The translations under genes and the position numbers were made by a program. A DNA stretch of 64,000 bases from CAMDPA01 sp963825625 (GTDB taxonomy: Bacteria > Pseudomonadota > Alphaproteobacteria > Rhizobiales > Hyphomicrobiaceae), in the NCBI GenBank assembly GCA_963825625.1, contig CAWGUF010000001.1, positions 62,001 to 126,000 of the forward strand. The letters are read 5' to 3'. Under the pieces are notes generated by a model. It saw only the letters and a list, made by a program, of their open reading frames with translations, had not been told where the DNA came from and did no database searches. Below, one piece after another: positions 52,292 to 61,747 of the stretch. The first letter of the stretch is position 1. Each line of letters starts with the position of its first letter.

Positions 52292-53683
52292 ATGCTGCTG
52301 TTCGGACTGATCTGCTATGTCCTGATCCAATTCTGCATCGGCGTTTATGTTTCGCGACGGATGGCCTCGGAGACCGATTACATTCTCGCGGGCCGCACGC
52401 TGGGACCGACGCTGGTTGCCTTCTCGGTGTTCGCCACCTGGTTCGGGGCAGAGGCGATCGTCGCGACAACGGGCGAAGTCTACAGCCGGGGGCTGGCCGG
52501 CGCATTGGTCGATCCGTTGGCCTATGGCACGGCGGTGATGCTGTCGGGGCTGATATTCGCGGCGGTGCTGTGGCGTAATGGACTGACGACGTTTGCCGAC
52601 CTGTTCGCTCGCCGCTATTCGCCAGCCGTCGAGAAGCTCGTGGTTTTCATCCTGCTGCCTGGCTCGCTGTTCTGGGCAGCGGCGCAGATGCGGGCGTTCG
52701 GGCAGCTCGTCGCCTCGGCGTCGGAGCTCGAGCTTGGCACGGCCATCACCCTCGCAGCCATTTTCATCGCCGCCTACATCACTGTCGGCGGACTGCTGGC
52801 TGACGCGGTTACAGACTTTCTGCAGGGCTTGATCCTGATCGCCGGACTCGTCGTGCTGGCTGGCGTTGTCGCATCAAATATGGGCGGTGTGGGCGCCGTG
52901 CTGTCCGCGGTGGAGCCACACCGGCTTGTGGTGTTTTCGGGCGGGAACGAGACGGTATTGCAGAAGATCGAGCATATCGTTGTCCCGATATGCGGCTCCA
53001 TCGTCGCCGTGGAATTGATCTCCCGCTATCTTGGCGCGCGGTCCGCTCAGGTTGCGAAAATCGGCACGGTCGCCGGCGGCATGATTTATCTGGCACTGGG
53101 ATCGATCCCCATTTTCCTGGGCCTCGCTGCCAGTGTGCTGGCGACACAGGACAGTGCAATGGCGGCCTTGGTCTCGGATCAGGAACAGATCGTCGCCGCC
53201 ATGGCACGACATTTCATGCCGACCTTCGGCTATGTGATCTTCATCGGGGCGGTCGTGGCCGCGATCCTCTCGAGCGTGCACGCCTCGCTGCACGCACCGG
53301 CTGCGCAGGTCTCCCACAACATCCTCACCCGCGCGATGCCAGGCCTGGACGCCCGCGGCCGGCTGATCGCCGTGCGCGCCACAGCGTTCGGTCTTGCCGT
53401 CGTCACATATGCCTTGGCGGTGACGTCAGACCGTATCAAGGAGCTGGTGGAAACGGCATCAGCATTCGGTAGTGCCGGTGTGTTCGTGACGGCGTGCTTT
53501 GCCCTGTTCACGACGATCGGCGGTCCGGCCAGCGCGGCGGCCTCGATTTTGTCCGGGGCGCTGGTGTGGGCCTGCGGGCGCTTCCTGCTCGGCTGGGAGA
53601 CGCCTTACCTGATTGCTCTCGCCGTCGCTCTGGCAATCTATCTAGCCGTGGCTATGTGGGAGAAGCGTGGTCACCTGCAATAG
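52292..53683 (+). CDS. sodium:solute symporter family protein
   Basis: A 463-residue transporter with about twelve hydrophobic segments, of the SSF family (proline, pantothenate, acetate transporters). Visible are FCIGVYVSRRMASETDYILAG-like start (IGVYVSRRMASETDYILAG), VFATWFGAEAIVATTGEVY (helix 2, sodium-site region) and ARRYSPAVEKLVVF. ATG 52292 is used; GTG 52289 is also in frame. A GGGTGGGG sequence precedes it. It overlaps the convergent extensin-like gene by 13 bp. Substrate unknown. Confidence 0.9.
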   Translation: MLLFGLICYVLIQFCIGVYVSRRMASETDYILAGRTLGPTLVAFSVFATWFGAEAIVATTGEVYSRGLAGALVDPLAYGTAVMLSGLIFAAVLWRNGLTTFADLFARRYSPAVEKLVVFILLPGSLFWAAAQMRAFGQLVASASELELGTAITLAAIFIAAYITVGGLLADAVTDFLQGLILIAGLVVLAGVVASNMGGVGAVLSAVEPHRLVVFSGGNETVLQKIEHIVVPICGSIVAVELISRYLGARSAQVAKIGTVAGGMIYLALGSIPIFLGLAASVLATQDSAMAALVSDQEQIVAAMARHFMPTFGYVIFIGAVVAAILSSVHASLHAPAAQVSHNILTRAMPGLDARGRLIAVRATAFGLAVVTYALAVTSDRIKELVETASAFGSAGVFVTACFALFTTIGGPASAAASILSGALVWACGRFLLGWETPYLIALAVALAIYLAVAMWEKRGHLQ

Positions 53684-54789
53684 CTGGACCCGTTGCGGCG
53701 CTCAGCCATATCGACATGGAAGTGGTTCTTGTGGGCACGGTTGGCTTCAGGACCGAGCACCGTAAAAAAGCGATTGCAAGCAGTCTCGTGCGCCTTGCGG
53801 ATGAAAATCGTCTGTCGCGACACAAGGTCGGGGGCGGTTGATTTCCCCCTAGGCTCGGCCTTGCCGATCCTGTCAGGGCTATTCTTCTTCTGACCTTCCT
53901 TCCTGGAACCTGGTCCGCCAAGCCGAAACGGCTCGCCAAAGGCAGTCGACCCGGCGCTGCCGGGCGAAGGGAACTGGATGACGAGGCCCGGGGCGCCGGC
54001 TGGCAGCAAGGTGTTGGCTGACTGTACCGCGGTGCCTGCTCCGCTGCCCTGTGCCGGCGTAGCGGTTTTCGCCGTGCCAGCCGTGCCGGCAGCCGTCCTC
54101 GCCTTTTCGAGTGCAGCCTTCTCGGCAGCAACTTTGCGCTCCTTCTCAGCCTTGGCGGCGAGCGCGCGCATTTCATAACCGGTCGGTCCCCAGGTGTTCA
54201 GCACCAGCGTAGGCCCAGCCTTTGCCGTCTCGAAACCGGCGATATCCAAGGCATTGGCCCGGCCGTGCTCAGACAAGCGCGCGGTCCGTCTCCCGTAAGC
54301 GTTGCGGCATGAATACGAGCTCATGTTGATGATCTTGACGATCGGTCCACCCAAGTGCTTGCGGGCGAGCGGTTGCAGATCCTTCTTGATCCACGTATGC
54401 AGCGAGCCGATCATGTCGCAGGAGAGCGTGGCGGGCGGCGAAACAGCGACTGCGGGGGATTTGCCAATACTCATGACCTTGTAGACGACTGGCGAGCCGC
54501 ACTCGCCTTCCTTGATCGGCGCCTCCGGCACCATCACCGCGTGCACGCCTTTGAGCGCCAGTTTGCATTGAGCCAGCTCAGCGTCGATCTGGGCCTTTGC
54601 CCATTCATCCGGCTTGGTTGCGGACCCGCCACCATTGCCCGGAGACGGTGGAGGTGTAGTCGCCGTTATTGAGTTCGGCGCTGCATTATTGTTTGTTTCG
54701 GACTTGGGCGCTTGTGCCGCCGCCGCCAGGGCGGACACGACCAGGGTTGCGCCAGATAGCGTCGCAACGAACACAGAGTTGATAGCCAT
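53671..54789 (-). CDS. extensin-like family exported protein
   Basis: A 372-residue protein with a signal peptide (residues 1-27, MAINSVFVATLSGATLVV...AAQA) and a split extensin-like C-terminal domain (PF06904 type). The first half has SSYSCRNAYGRRTARLSEHG (about residue 160) and ANALDI; the second has FIRKAHETACNRFFTVLG and HKNHFHVDMAERRNG near the C-terminus. The conserved His/Cys/Asp pattern resembles D-Ala-D-Ala metallopeptidase-like folds, so an envelope or peptidoglycan role is possible. Between the halves is an Ala/Thr/Gly/Pro-rich insert of about 110 residues. GTG 54816 is an alternative start. Confidence 0.85.
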   Translation of the reverse strand: MAINSVFVATLSGATLVVSALAAAAQAPKSETNNNAAPNSITATTPPPSPGNGGGSATKPDEWAKAQIDAELAQCKLALKGVHAVMVPEAPIKEGECGSPVVYKVMSIGKSPAVAVSPPATLSCDMIGSLHTWIKKDLQPLARKHLGGPIVKIINMSSYSCRNAYGRRTARLSEHGRANALDIAGFETAKAGPTLVLNTWGPTGYEMRALAAKAEKERKVAAEKAALEKARTAAGTAGTAKTATPAQGSGAGTAVQSANTLLPAGAPGLVIQFPSPGSAGSTAFGEPFRLGGPGSRKEGQKKNSPDRIGKAEPRGKSTAPDLVSRQTIFIRKAHETACNRFFTVLGPEANRAHKNHFHVDMAERRNGSSYCR

Positions 54790-54990
54790 CGGCCGCCAGT
54801 CCCCCTTCTTGCGCACCAGACAACAACGCGCAGCGCCATCCCCCTGCCGCCGCGAAAGCGCAGTGCTCGAATCGAATCAACTTGTTCTAGGATAGGTAAC
54901 TGTGAGCGGATGTATAGATCCAAATGTGACGCTATCACGACTCTTTGGCAACCGTATTCGTTCGTATAATCAGTAGCTTGGAGAGACGAC
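54790..54990. promoter_or_regulatory. divergent intergenic region
   Basis: A 201-bp gap upstream of both the extensin-like gene and the enoyl-CoA hydratase-family gene. It is AT-rich from about 54900 to 54980. I did not find a convincing hexamer pair. Confidence 0.3.
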
Positions 54991-56109
54991 GTGGACGAGC
55001 AGCGGTCAACTCGTGGCGACATTGAGGCAGAGGGCGACGGCGGCGTAAGGGTCGCGACCTCGGGCGCCGCTCTGGTGCTGACGCTGGACAGGGTGGCGCG
55101 GCTCAATGCCGTCAACCGGGCGATGCGAGCTCGTCTGGTCGAGGCATTTGTCAATTCCGGTCGAGATCCGCAGATCTATGCCGCCGTGCTGAAGTCGGCG
55201 CACGAGCGCGTATTTTCGGTCGGAGGTGATGTCCGCGAGCTGCTGGCCGCGGCGGGCCAAGGGCAGCAGGCCGCTGCTGACTGGATCAGCGAGGAATGCA
55301 GCCTAATCTGGCTCGCCGACTGTTTCTCCAGGCCCATGGTCTCGCTGATCGATGGGTCTGTCATCGGCACGGGTGTAGGGCTTTCGCTGGCAGGGACGCA
55401 CCGCGCGGCGGGTGAGCAGTTCTCTTTCCAGATGCCGGAGACTGGTATCGGCTTCTTTCCGGACGTTGGGACGGCGCATGTCTTCGCCCGCATGCCCGAT
55501 GAGCTCGGCGTCTACCTTGGTCTGACCGGGCGCCCCATCAATCGGGCCGACGCCTACATGCTGGACATTGTCACCCATTGCGTCCCGGCAAGCGAATTCG
55601 GCGGGATCGAGGCCGAGCTGGCCGACGCCCAACCCATCGATCAAGTGCTCGACAGCCGCCATTCGGATCCAGGGCCGGGACAACTCGAGACCCTGCGCGG
55701 CACGATCGCGCACTGCTTCTCGGCACCCACCGTGCTGGAGATCGTCGACCGGCTCGGACGTCACGGCGACGACCGCGAGTGGTGTCTGCAAGCAAAAGCA
55801 GAGCTGGAGGCCAAATCGCCGCTGGTGCTGGAAGTCACGCTGCGGCACATCCGCCAGGCCAAGGCGCTGAACCTCAGGCAGACGCTGATGGTGGACCACC
55901 GGATCGGCACGAGGCTGGCAATGAGACAGGACTTTGCCGAGGGGGTTAAATCGCAGCTTATTGCAAAGACAGGCAAAGCCGTCTGGCAGCCGCGCTCCCT
56001 CCGGGACGTGACGGCGTCGATGATCTCAGAAGTGTTGAAACCAGTTAACGGACCTGGCCTAAATCTGCCGACCCGACAGGAGATGGAGGCAGGTCCGACC
56101 CGAGGTTGA
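54991..56109 (+). CDS. enoyl-CoA hydratase/isomerase family, 3-hydroxyisobutyryl-CoA hydrolase-like
   Basis: A 372-residue crotonase-fold protein, matching the length of 3-hydroxyisobutyryl-CoA hydrolase in valine degradation. Motifs: RVFSVGGDVRELLAAAG (first oxyanion-hole strand, about residue 70), GTGVGLSLAGTHRAAGEQ (about 125) and MPETGIGFFPDVG (about 148, with the catalytic glutamate region). The C-terminal helical extension, absent from simple hydratases, has LRHIRQAKALNLRQTLMVD. The start is GTG 54991 with GGAGAG upstream. It is a single-gene unit. Confidence 0.9.
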   Translation: MDEQRSTRGDIEAEGDGGVRVATSGAALVLTLDRVARLNAVNRAMRARLVEAFVNSGRDPQIYAAVLKSAHERVFSVGGDVRELLAAAGQGQQAAADWISEECSLIWLADCFSRPMVSLIDGSVIGTGVGLSLAGTHRAAGEQFSFQMPETGIGFFPDVGTAHVFARMPDELGVYLGLTGRPINRADAYMLDIVTHCVPASEFGGIEAELADAQPIDQVLDSRHSDPGPGQLETLRGTIAHCFSAPTVLEIVDRLGRHGDDREWCLQAKAELEAKSPLVLEVTLRHIRQAKALNLRQTLMVDHRIGTRLAMRQDFAEGVKSQLIAKTGKAVWQPRSLRDVTASMISEVLKPVNGPGLNLPTRQEMEAGPTRG

Positions 56110-56316
56110 TGCCGGGAGTGCCAATTTTGCGCTGCTTAGGTGTTTGCGAGAGCGCCAAACCTTTGCCAATGCTGAAGCCGACCCCAGCGGAACTAATCTT
56201 TTACTATGTGTATTAGGGTAACTTTTAGCAGTGATCGCCTAGGTTTGCTGCAACCCGGAAACGGGAAGCACGGGGAAAAGCCCGGCACAGCGTCAAACCA
56301 GAAAAAGGCAGTCCAA

Positions 56317-56925
56317 ATGAGTGTTGCTATGGACATCGCGCGCCAGCGCGCAGCCGGGGATTCGGAGGACGGATTCCGCGGCGAGTATTTGCAGGCCCTG
56401 CGGCTGATCGAGCGCCTGCATCGTCTCCTTCTCGACGTCATCAAAGACGAATTCGACAGACAGGGCGGCGCCGATCTGAACTCGGTGCAAGCGCTTCTGC
56501 TGTACAATATCGGCGATAGCGAGTTGACGGCAGGAGAGCTGAAGACCAGGGGCTACTACCTCGGCTCCAACGTGTCGTACAATCTCAAGAAGCTCGTCGA
56601 CATGGGCTACATCCATTACAAGAGGTCGGAGACCGACCGGCGCAGCGTTCGCGTGAGCCTGACCAATAAGGGCATGGAAGCCTGCGACGTGCTGCATAAG
56701 CTGTATCAGCGTCAACTCGGCTCCATCGAGGCGGTTGGCGAGGTCAGCGCCGACGACGTTATCGCACTGAACCGCGCGCTCGTGCGTCTGGAGCGCTTCT
56801 GGTCGGATCAGATCCGCTACAGAACTCTAGATCGTTTCCGCCTTAAGCGGAATCGATCTGTCATTGTCGCTCAAGTGCCGTTCCGGCCTGATGGCCGGGC
56901 ACTCCGCGGGGCGGCGCGCTGGTAA
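56317..56925 (+). CDS. ldtR: LdtR-type MarR-family winged-helix regulator
   Basis: A 202-residue regulator. The winged-helix region (QALLLYNIGDSELTAGELKT, then GYYLGSNVSYNLKKLVDMGY, about residues 60-105, then the wing RRSVRVSLTNKG) matches LdtR, known from Liberibacter and Sinorhizobium as a regulator of L,D-transpeptidase genes; such a gene lies just downstream. The usual C-terminus appears to end near RFWSDQIRYR. About 32 further residues come from read-through into a palindromic repeat (56829-56859), so the natural stop seems lost. ATG 56317 is chosen by family start; the ribosome site is weak. Confidence 0.8.
   Translation: MSVAMDIARQRAAGDSEDGFRGEYLQALRLIERLHRLLLDVIKDEFDRQGGADLNSVQALLLYNIGDSELTAGELKTRGYYLGSNVSYNLKKLVDMGYIHYKRSETDRRSVRVSLTNKGMEACDVLHKLYQRQLGSIEAVGEVSADDVIALNRALVRLERFWSDQIRYRTLDRFRLKRNRSVIVAQVPFRPDGRALRGAARW
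56829..56859. repeat. palindromic repeat inside the 3' end of ldtR
   Basis: Imperfect palindrome AGATCGTTTCCGCCTT with a complementary AAGCGGAATCGATCT arm. It is related to the perfect palindrome at 5972-5998. It lies in frame within the last part of the ldtR reading frame and lengthens it. Confidence 0.65.
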
Positions 56926-57349
56926 GCTGGCCGGATCCAACTACAATAAATGTCGGGCACACCCTCAAGGGCGTCACATTTCGTGGCGCCCTTGTTGCTT
57001 GCTCGCACCACCACTCCCAGCGTCACTGGCCGGCTGAGCCATTTCGCTTTGCAAACCCTTGCGTGCAGGGCAGTTTCATTGTCGTGGTCGGGGGCCGGGG
57101 GCTCGCTGTCGGTTCCCTGCCGCGGAAATTCCGGAGTGCGATGCCTCGGCCGCGACACTTGGTACGGCTCCGACCTGAACCGGTCGTTAGGGGTTTATTA
57201 ACGCCGTACAGCGCAGTGACAATTGGTGACAAGTCAGGCTGCTGTCTAGCCTGACTGCTGGCGAATATGGCAAGCGCCGGGGCAAGCAAGCTTAGCGGTT
57301 ACGATCGCAAGCTTCAGCAGGCGAAAGCTTCAGTGGGGCAGGTGAAAAT
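56926..57349. promoter_or_regulatory. ldtR-transpeptidase intergenic region with two inverted repeats
   Basis: A 424-bp gap. At 56967-56993 an 11-bp stem AAGGGCGTCAC / GTGGCGCCCTT with a 5-nt loop may terminate ldtR, although only a weak T-rich tail follows. At 57232-57256 there is a perfect 9-bp inverted repeat AGTCAGGCT-N7-AGCCTGACT, about 95 bp before the transpeptidase start, preceded by two GTGACAA repeats. It is a candidate operator or attenuator for the transpeptidase gene. Confidence 0.5.
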
Positions 57350-58655
57350 ATGCTTCTCGCAAGCAGGACGACGCGAGCGCACCTTAATGATATGCGCCCG
57401 GCATCCGCATTTGTCGCCGCCGCCGTTGGAGCAGGGGCTCTCGTGGCGCTGTGTGGCGGCGCCTCCGCGCAGGAGAGCTGGAACCCGTTCCGCGATGCGA
57501 CAGCGTCAGTTCCAGGCGCGGGCGGTGTCTGGAACCGACAATTCGTGCGCGAATGGGAGGCCAATCCCCCGAAAGGGTTCCCGACCCTCGCCCAGGCCAA
57601 TATCGAGGCAACCCGCAGGGCAATTTCGCAATACACAGATATCGTCAAGAAAGGCGGCTGGCCGACGGTGCCGGACATCGACACGCAGCGCGGCGCGAGC
57701 GGCGCTGCCGTCCAGGCTCTGCGTGAGCGGCTGCTGATATCCGGCGACCTGAAGGAGAACTCCGGCATTTCGACTGGCTTCGACTTCTACGTCGAGAAAG
57801 CGGTCAAACGCTTTCAGGCCTCGAACGGCCTGAGCCCGACCGGAATCGTGGACAAGCGAACCCGTGCGGCACTCAACGTAACGGCCAAGACCCGCTTGAA
57901 ACAGTTGCAGATCAATCTTCCCCGCTTGCAGGCACTGTCACGCCAGACGCCGAAAAAATACGTCGTCGTCAATATTCCGGCAGCGCAGATCGAGGCGATC
58001 GAAGACAACCAGGTGGTGACACGCCATGCCGGCGTGGTGGGCAAGATCGATCGCAAAACGCCGATCCTGAAATCCACGATCCATGAGCTGAATTTCAATC
58101 CAGTATGGCACCTGCCGCCGACAGTGATCTCCAAGGATCTGATCCCCAAGGGGCGGGAGATGCAGAAGGCTGGCCAGGACGTGCTCGCCAAATATGGCAT
58201 CGATGCCTACGACGGCAGCGGGCGGAAGCTCGACTGCGGAAGATCAACTGGAGCTCGGGCGGCGCAAACGGGTTGACCTACAAACAGCAGCCGGGCAAAG
58301 ACAACCCATTGGGATTCCTGAAAATAAATTTCCACAACCAGTATTCTGTCTACATGCACGATACGCCGCGCGACAGCGTGTTCGGGCGCAATTTCCGGGC
58401 GGCAAGCTCCGGTTGCGTGCGGGTCAGCGACATCGAGAAGCTGGCGACGTGGATCCTGCCGGCAATGACGATTGGTCGGTAAGCAGGGTCACGAAGATGA
58501 AAGAAACGGGCGAGCGCAGCAATGTTCGCGTCAAACGGCCGGTGACATTGTTCTTCGCCTATGTGTCGGCGTGGGCAACCGAGGATGGCGTTGTGCAGTT
58601 CCGGCGCGACCTCTACCAGAAGGACGGCGTTGGCTCGGTCGCGTCAGCCTACTGA
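57350..58655 (+). pseudogene. L,D-transpeptidase with peptidoglycan-binding domain, two frame changes
   Basis: Makes 3-3 peptidoglycan cross-links or links outer-membrane proteins to the wall. Signal peptide near the N-terminus (VAAAVGAGALVALCGGASAQ), a PG_binding_1 domain (about residues 118-180, LISGDLKENSG to GIVDKRTRAALNV) and the YkuD catalytic domain with the histidine in YMHDTPRDSVFGR and cysteine in ASSGCVRVSDIEK. The frame shifts near 58235 (after GSGRKLD, continuing as INWSSGGANGL) and again near 58470 (continuing as SVSRVTKMKETGERSN to the stop at 58655). Both sides are conserved, so sequence error is likely and the gene is probably functional. Start ATG 57350 has GGTGA; ATG 57392 is an alternative. 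Confidence 0.85.
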
Positions 58656-58972
58656 GACCTGGCCTGACCATTGGCCCTGCCGACTGTCGCCAAAGCTTCT
58701 ACACACGACACCTGGTGCCCGGAAACCCTGCGGATTTTCGGGCGCGCCACGTGTTGGCTCGGGCTGACGAAAAAGTCGTAACCCCTCTGCGAACAGTGGT
58801 TCTCTGCAAACGGCCGAGGCAGCGAGGGTACGCCGGCGCGGCGCCCGCCCAGAGGGCTGGAGCGGACATGGTTGACACCTGTCAATTGCGGCTCACGAGT
58901 GCGCCATCGCATGGCGTATCCTTGGACTTGTTCCGTCGGCCCATGCGAAGGCCGAGGTTTAGAGGATGGGTA
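58656..58972. other. intergenic region upstream of hemA, no gene seen
   Basis: A 317-bp gap between the transpeptidase gene and hemA. No conserved coding sequence, repeat or terminator could be supported. An AGAGGATG ribosome site at its right end serves hemA. Confidence 0.35.
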
Positions 58973-60227
58973 ATGGACTATCAGGCAAGGTTCGCGCAGG
59001 CGCTCTCCAAGTCTGCGGCAGGAAGGTCGCTATCGTGTGTTCGCCGACATAAAGCGTCAACGTGCGGTGTCATTCCCGACGGCCAAGGACTTCGCGGAAC
59101 GCGGCATGGCCGCGCGCCGTCACGGTGTGGTGCTCCAACGATTATCTCGGCATGGGACAGTCCGACGTCGTGCGCGCGGCGATGCATGAGGCGATCGACA
59201 CGGCCGGCGCCGGATCGGGCGGCACGCGCAACATCTCCGGGACGACGCATTATCACGTGGAGCTGGAGGGCGAGCTGGCCGACCTGCATGGCAAGGAGGC
59301 CGCGCTGCTTTTCACGTCGGCGTACGTGGCGAACGACTGCGACGCTGTCGACGCTGGCAGAAGCTGCTGCCGGGCGCTCGTGATCTTTTCGGACGAGAAG
59401 AACCATGCCTCGATGATCGAGGGCATCCGCCATGGCGCGGCGCCAAGCACATCTTCCGGCACAACGACATCGCGAGGATCTCGAGCGCGTGCTGCAGCGG
59501 GCTCGATCCGGACTGCGCCGAAGCTGATTGCCTTCGAGAGCGTTTACTCGATGGACGGGCAATCTCGCCGATCGCGGCGATCTGCGATCTGGCCGAGACG
59601 TACGGCGCGCTGACCTACATCGACGAGGTGCATGCGGTGGGCATGTATGGTCCGCGCGGCGGCGGCATCGCCGAGCGCGACGGCTCAGATGGAGCGGATC
59701 GACATCGTCAACGGCACGCTGGCCAAGGGGTTCGGCGTGATGGGTGGCTACATCGCCGCCTCCGCGAATGCTGCGATGCGATCCGCTCGTATGCACCGGG
59801 CTTCATCTTCACCACGTCGCTGGCTCCTGCCGTCGTCGCGGGCGCGCTGGCCAGCATCCGCCATCTGAAGTCCGAGCCAGCTCGAGCGGGCGCGGCATCA
59901 GGAGCGCGCGCGGACGCTGAAGCAGCGTCTGAACGCGGCCGGCGTATTCCGGTGATGGACAACCCGAGCCACATCGTGCCGGTGTTCGTCGGCGATCCCG
60001 TGCTACTGCAAGACGATCACGGACACGCTGCTCGATCGCTTCGGCGATCTACGTGCAGCCGATCAACTATCCGACCGTGCCGACGCGGCACCGAGCGGCT
60101 GCGCCTGACGCCGACGCCGCAGCATACCGACGCCGACATCGACCATCTGGTGGCCTCGCTCAGCGCCCTGTGGGCCGAGTGCCCGATCTCCCAGATGCCG
60201 ATGGCCGAGAGCGAAGCGGCGGAGTAG
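58973..60227 (+). pseudogene. hemA: 5-aminolevulinate synthase, frame broken many times
   Basis: PLP enzyme that condenses glycine and succinyl-CoA to 5-aminolevulinate, the first step of heme synthesis in alphaproteobacteria. Conserved segments follow in order but in changing frames: MDYQARFAQALSK, RYRVFADIKRQR, VTVWCSNDYLGMG, GSGGTRNISGTTHYHVELE, LVIFSDEKNHASMIEGIRHG, KLIAFESVYSMDG, YIDEVHAVGMYGPRGGG, the PLP-lysine segment NGTLAKGFGVMGGYIA, IRSYAPGFIFTTSLAPAVVA, IVPVFVGDP, VQPINYPTVP and RLTPTPQHTDADI. At least ten frame changes lie between about 59018 and 60080. All catalytic segments survive, so clustered sequence errors are far more likely than decay of an essential gene. AGAGGATG precedes ATG 58973. 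Confidence 0.9.
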
Positions 60228-60289
60228 CGCGGGCTTACATTAGGCCTCTGACTGACCGACGCTCCGCAACCTGCAGCAGGCCCCAGTGA

Positions 60290-60940
60290 TCAGCCCGCAT
60301 TTTCGCGCGCGTGCAGATATTGCTGCAGCGCTACGGCCTGCTCGCCGCAAGCAATGAGACGATCAAGCAGGTCGCGCAGCAGCCGGAACTCTGCTGCCGA
60401 CAGGCAGGCGAACTCGGCGTCGTTGACCTGGCGCTGCACTGGCGCGAGCGCGAGCAAAAGCTTCCGCCCCTTGGCGGTCACCTTAAGAGACACGCGCCGC
60501 CGGTCCCGCACGTTCGCCGCCTTCGAGATGAGACCCAGCAAGGACAGGCGCTGACAGACGGTCGTCACGAAAGCGCCAGAGACGTGAAGGTGATGGGCAA
60601 CCTGCGACACGCCGACGTCGCCCTCCTGACTCAGATGCGAGATCGAAATCAGCACCGTGTACTCGATGCCCGCGAGACCGATGAAGCGGGCATGACCGGT
60701 GCGGATCGTCTCGTGACTGGCCAGAAACGAGAACAGCCCATGCACCAGGGCGCGGAACTCCTTGTCGGAGCCATCCACGAGCAGCTCGGGGCGAGACACC
60801 GTAAGCGCAGCGCTGTCGGCAGAGGCCGCGAGTTGAATCTCCCGGGGCAGCGGCAAATTCGGACGTCTTGGAACGTGACCTGCGACCCGCAGGCCGAGGC
60901 CGGCGCCGCGCAGCCACTGCCGCCTCACCGTCCGCGCCAT
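60290..60940 (-). CDS. MarR family transcriptional regulator
   Basis: A 216-residue protein with a MarR winged helix: ISHLSQEGDVGVSQVAHHL, then VSGAFVTTVCQRLSLLGLI (recognition helix, about residues 120-140), then the wing KAANVRDRRRVSLKVTAKG. The first 45 residues do not look like the family. An ATG at 60956 in another frame has a good GAGGAG ribosome site, so the true start may lie there with a frame error between. It is divergent from the DUF1185-HpaB-amidohydrolase genes, which it probably represses until an aromatic inducer appears (inference). Confidence 0.82.
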   Translation of the reverse strand: MARTVRRQWLRGAGLGLRVAGHVPRRPNLPLPREIQLAASADSAALTVSRPELLVDGSDKEFRALVHGLFSFLASHETIRTGHARFIGLAGIEYTVLISISHLSQEGDVGVSQVAHHLHVSGAFVTTVCQRLSLLGLISKAANVRDRRRVSLKVTAKGRKLLLALAPVQRQVNDAEFACLSAAEFRLLRDLLDRLIACGEQAVALQQYLHARENAG

Positions 60941-61074
60941 TTCGTACCCGCGCCATCGCTGTTTCCGCTCCTCGAAATTTCCGAGCTTGAATAGCTTTGT
61001 AGCTTAGGTAATATCCAAAGGCAAATATGGTGCGCCACGGTCGCGCAGGCTGCAAACAGGAGGGGTGAACGCCG
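60941..61074. promoter_or_regulatory. divergent promoter region of marR and the DUF1185-HpaB genes
   Basis: A 134-bp gap, AT-rich around 60980-61030, between the MarR gene and the catabolic genes. It is the natural place for a MarR operator. A strong AGGAGGGG ribosome site lies at its right end. Confidence 0.5.
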
Positions 61075-61644
61075 ATGGACGTCCGCAAGATCCTGAGTTT
61101 CGTCGAAGAAGTGCGCAGCGAATCCGGACACCCCGCCGATCCGCCGCTGCGCAAAGTTGCCGTGGCGGCCATCATCGCCAACCCGTTTGCTGGGCGTTAC
61201 GTGGAGGATCTCGCGCCGCTGACCGCGCGCAGCGAAGCGATCGGCCGCGAGATCACAGGCATCGCGATGCTCTGCTCGGCGCATTGAAGCCGGAGAGCTA
61301 CGGCAAGGCCGCCATCATCGGCCTCAATGGCGAGCAGGAGCACGGTTCGCCATGCTGACCACGGTGTTCGGCAACGTGATGCGCGAGGCGGCCGGCGGCG
61401 GCAAGGCGTGGATTTCGTCGTTCACCAAGCGCGCCGCACCGGGCGCGACGATCGACATTCCGTTCGCCCACAAGGACGCGCTCTACGTGCGCTCGCACTA
61501 CGACGGCATCACGATCACGCTGCCGGACGCGCCCGGCCCGACGAGATCGCGATCATCTGCGCCTATGCCAATCGTGGCCAGCCCAACCATCGGGTCGGCG
61601 GTCCTGCCGCCAGCGAGATCAAGGGCGAGGATGGGCTGGTGTAG
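61075..61644 (+). pseudogene. DUF1185 (amino acid synthesis family) protein, three frame changes
   Basis: Recognisable as the DUF1185/PF06684 family: MDVRKILSFVEEVRSESG, VAVAAIIANPFAGRYVEDL, then ALLGALKPESYGKAAIIGLN, then LTTVFGNVMREAAGGGKAWI to PFAHKDALYVRSHYDGITI, then DEIAIICAYANRGQPNHRVG to the end. The pieces are in different frames, with changes near 61265, 61346 and 61538. The reconstructed length of about 190 residues is normal for the family, whose biochemical role is unknown to me. These proteins often sit in catabolic clusters. Sequence error is the likely cause. Confidence 0.82.
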
Positions 61645-61747
61645 CTTGACGTTCCGGCCACCTCCCGCAGGGGCGCTGGAACGTGTGTGCCTGAGGCGCC
61701 AAGGCGGTGAATTCTGATACAGGACGGAGAGAAGAGAGGACACGCCA

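Noticed and set aside
58472..59383. 303-residue frame from the transpeptidase tail into hemA
   Set aside because: It joins pieces of two different genes only because frame errors allow read-through; protein similarity switches between frames along it.
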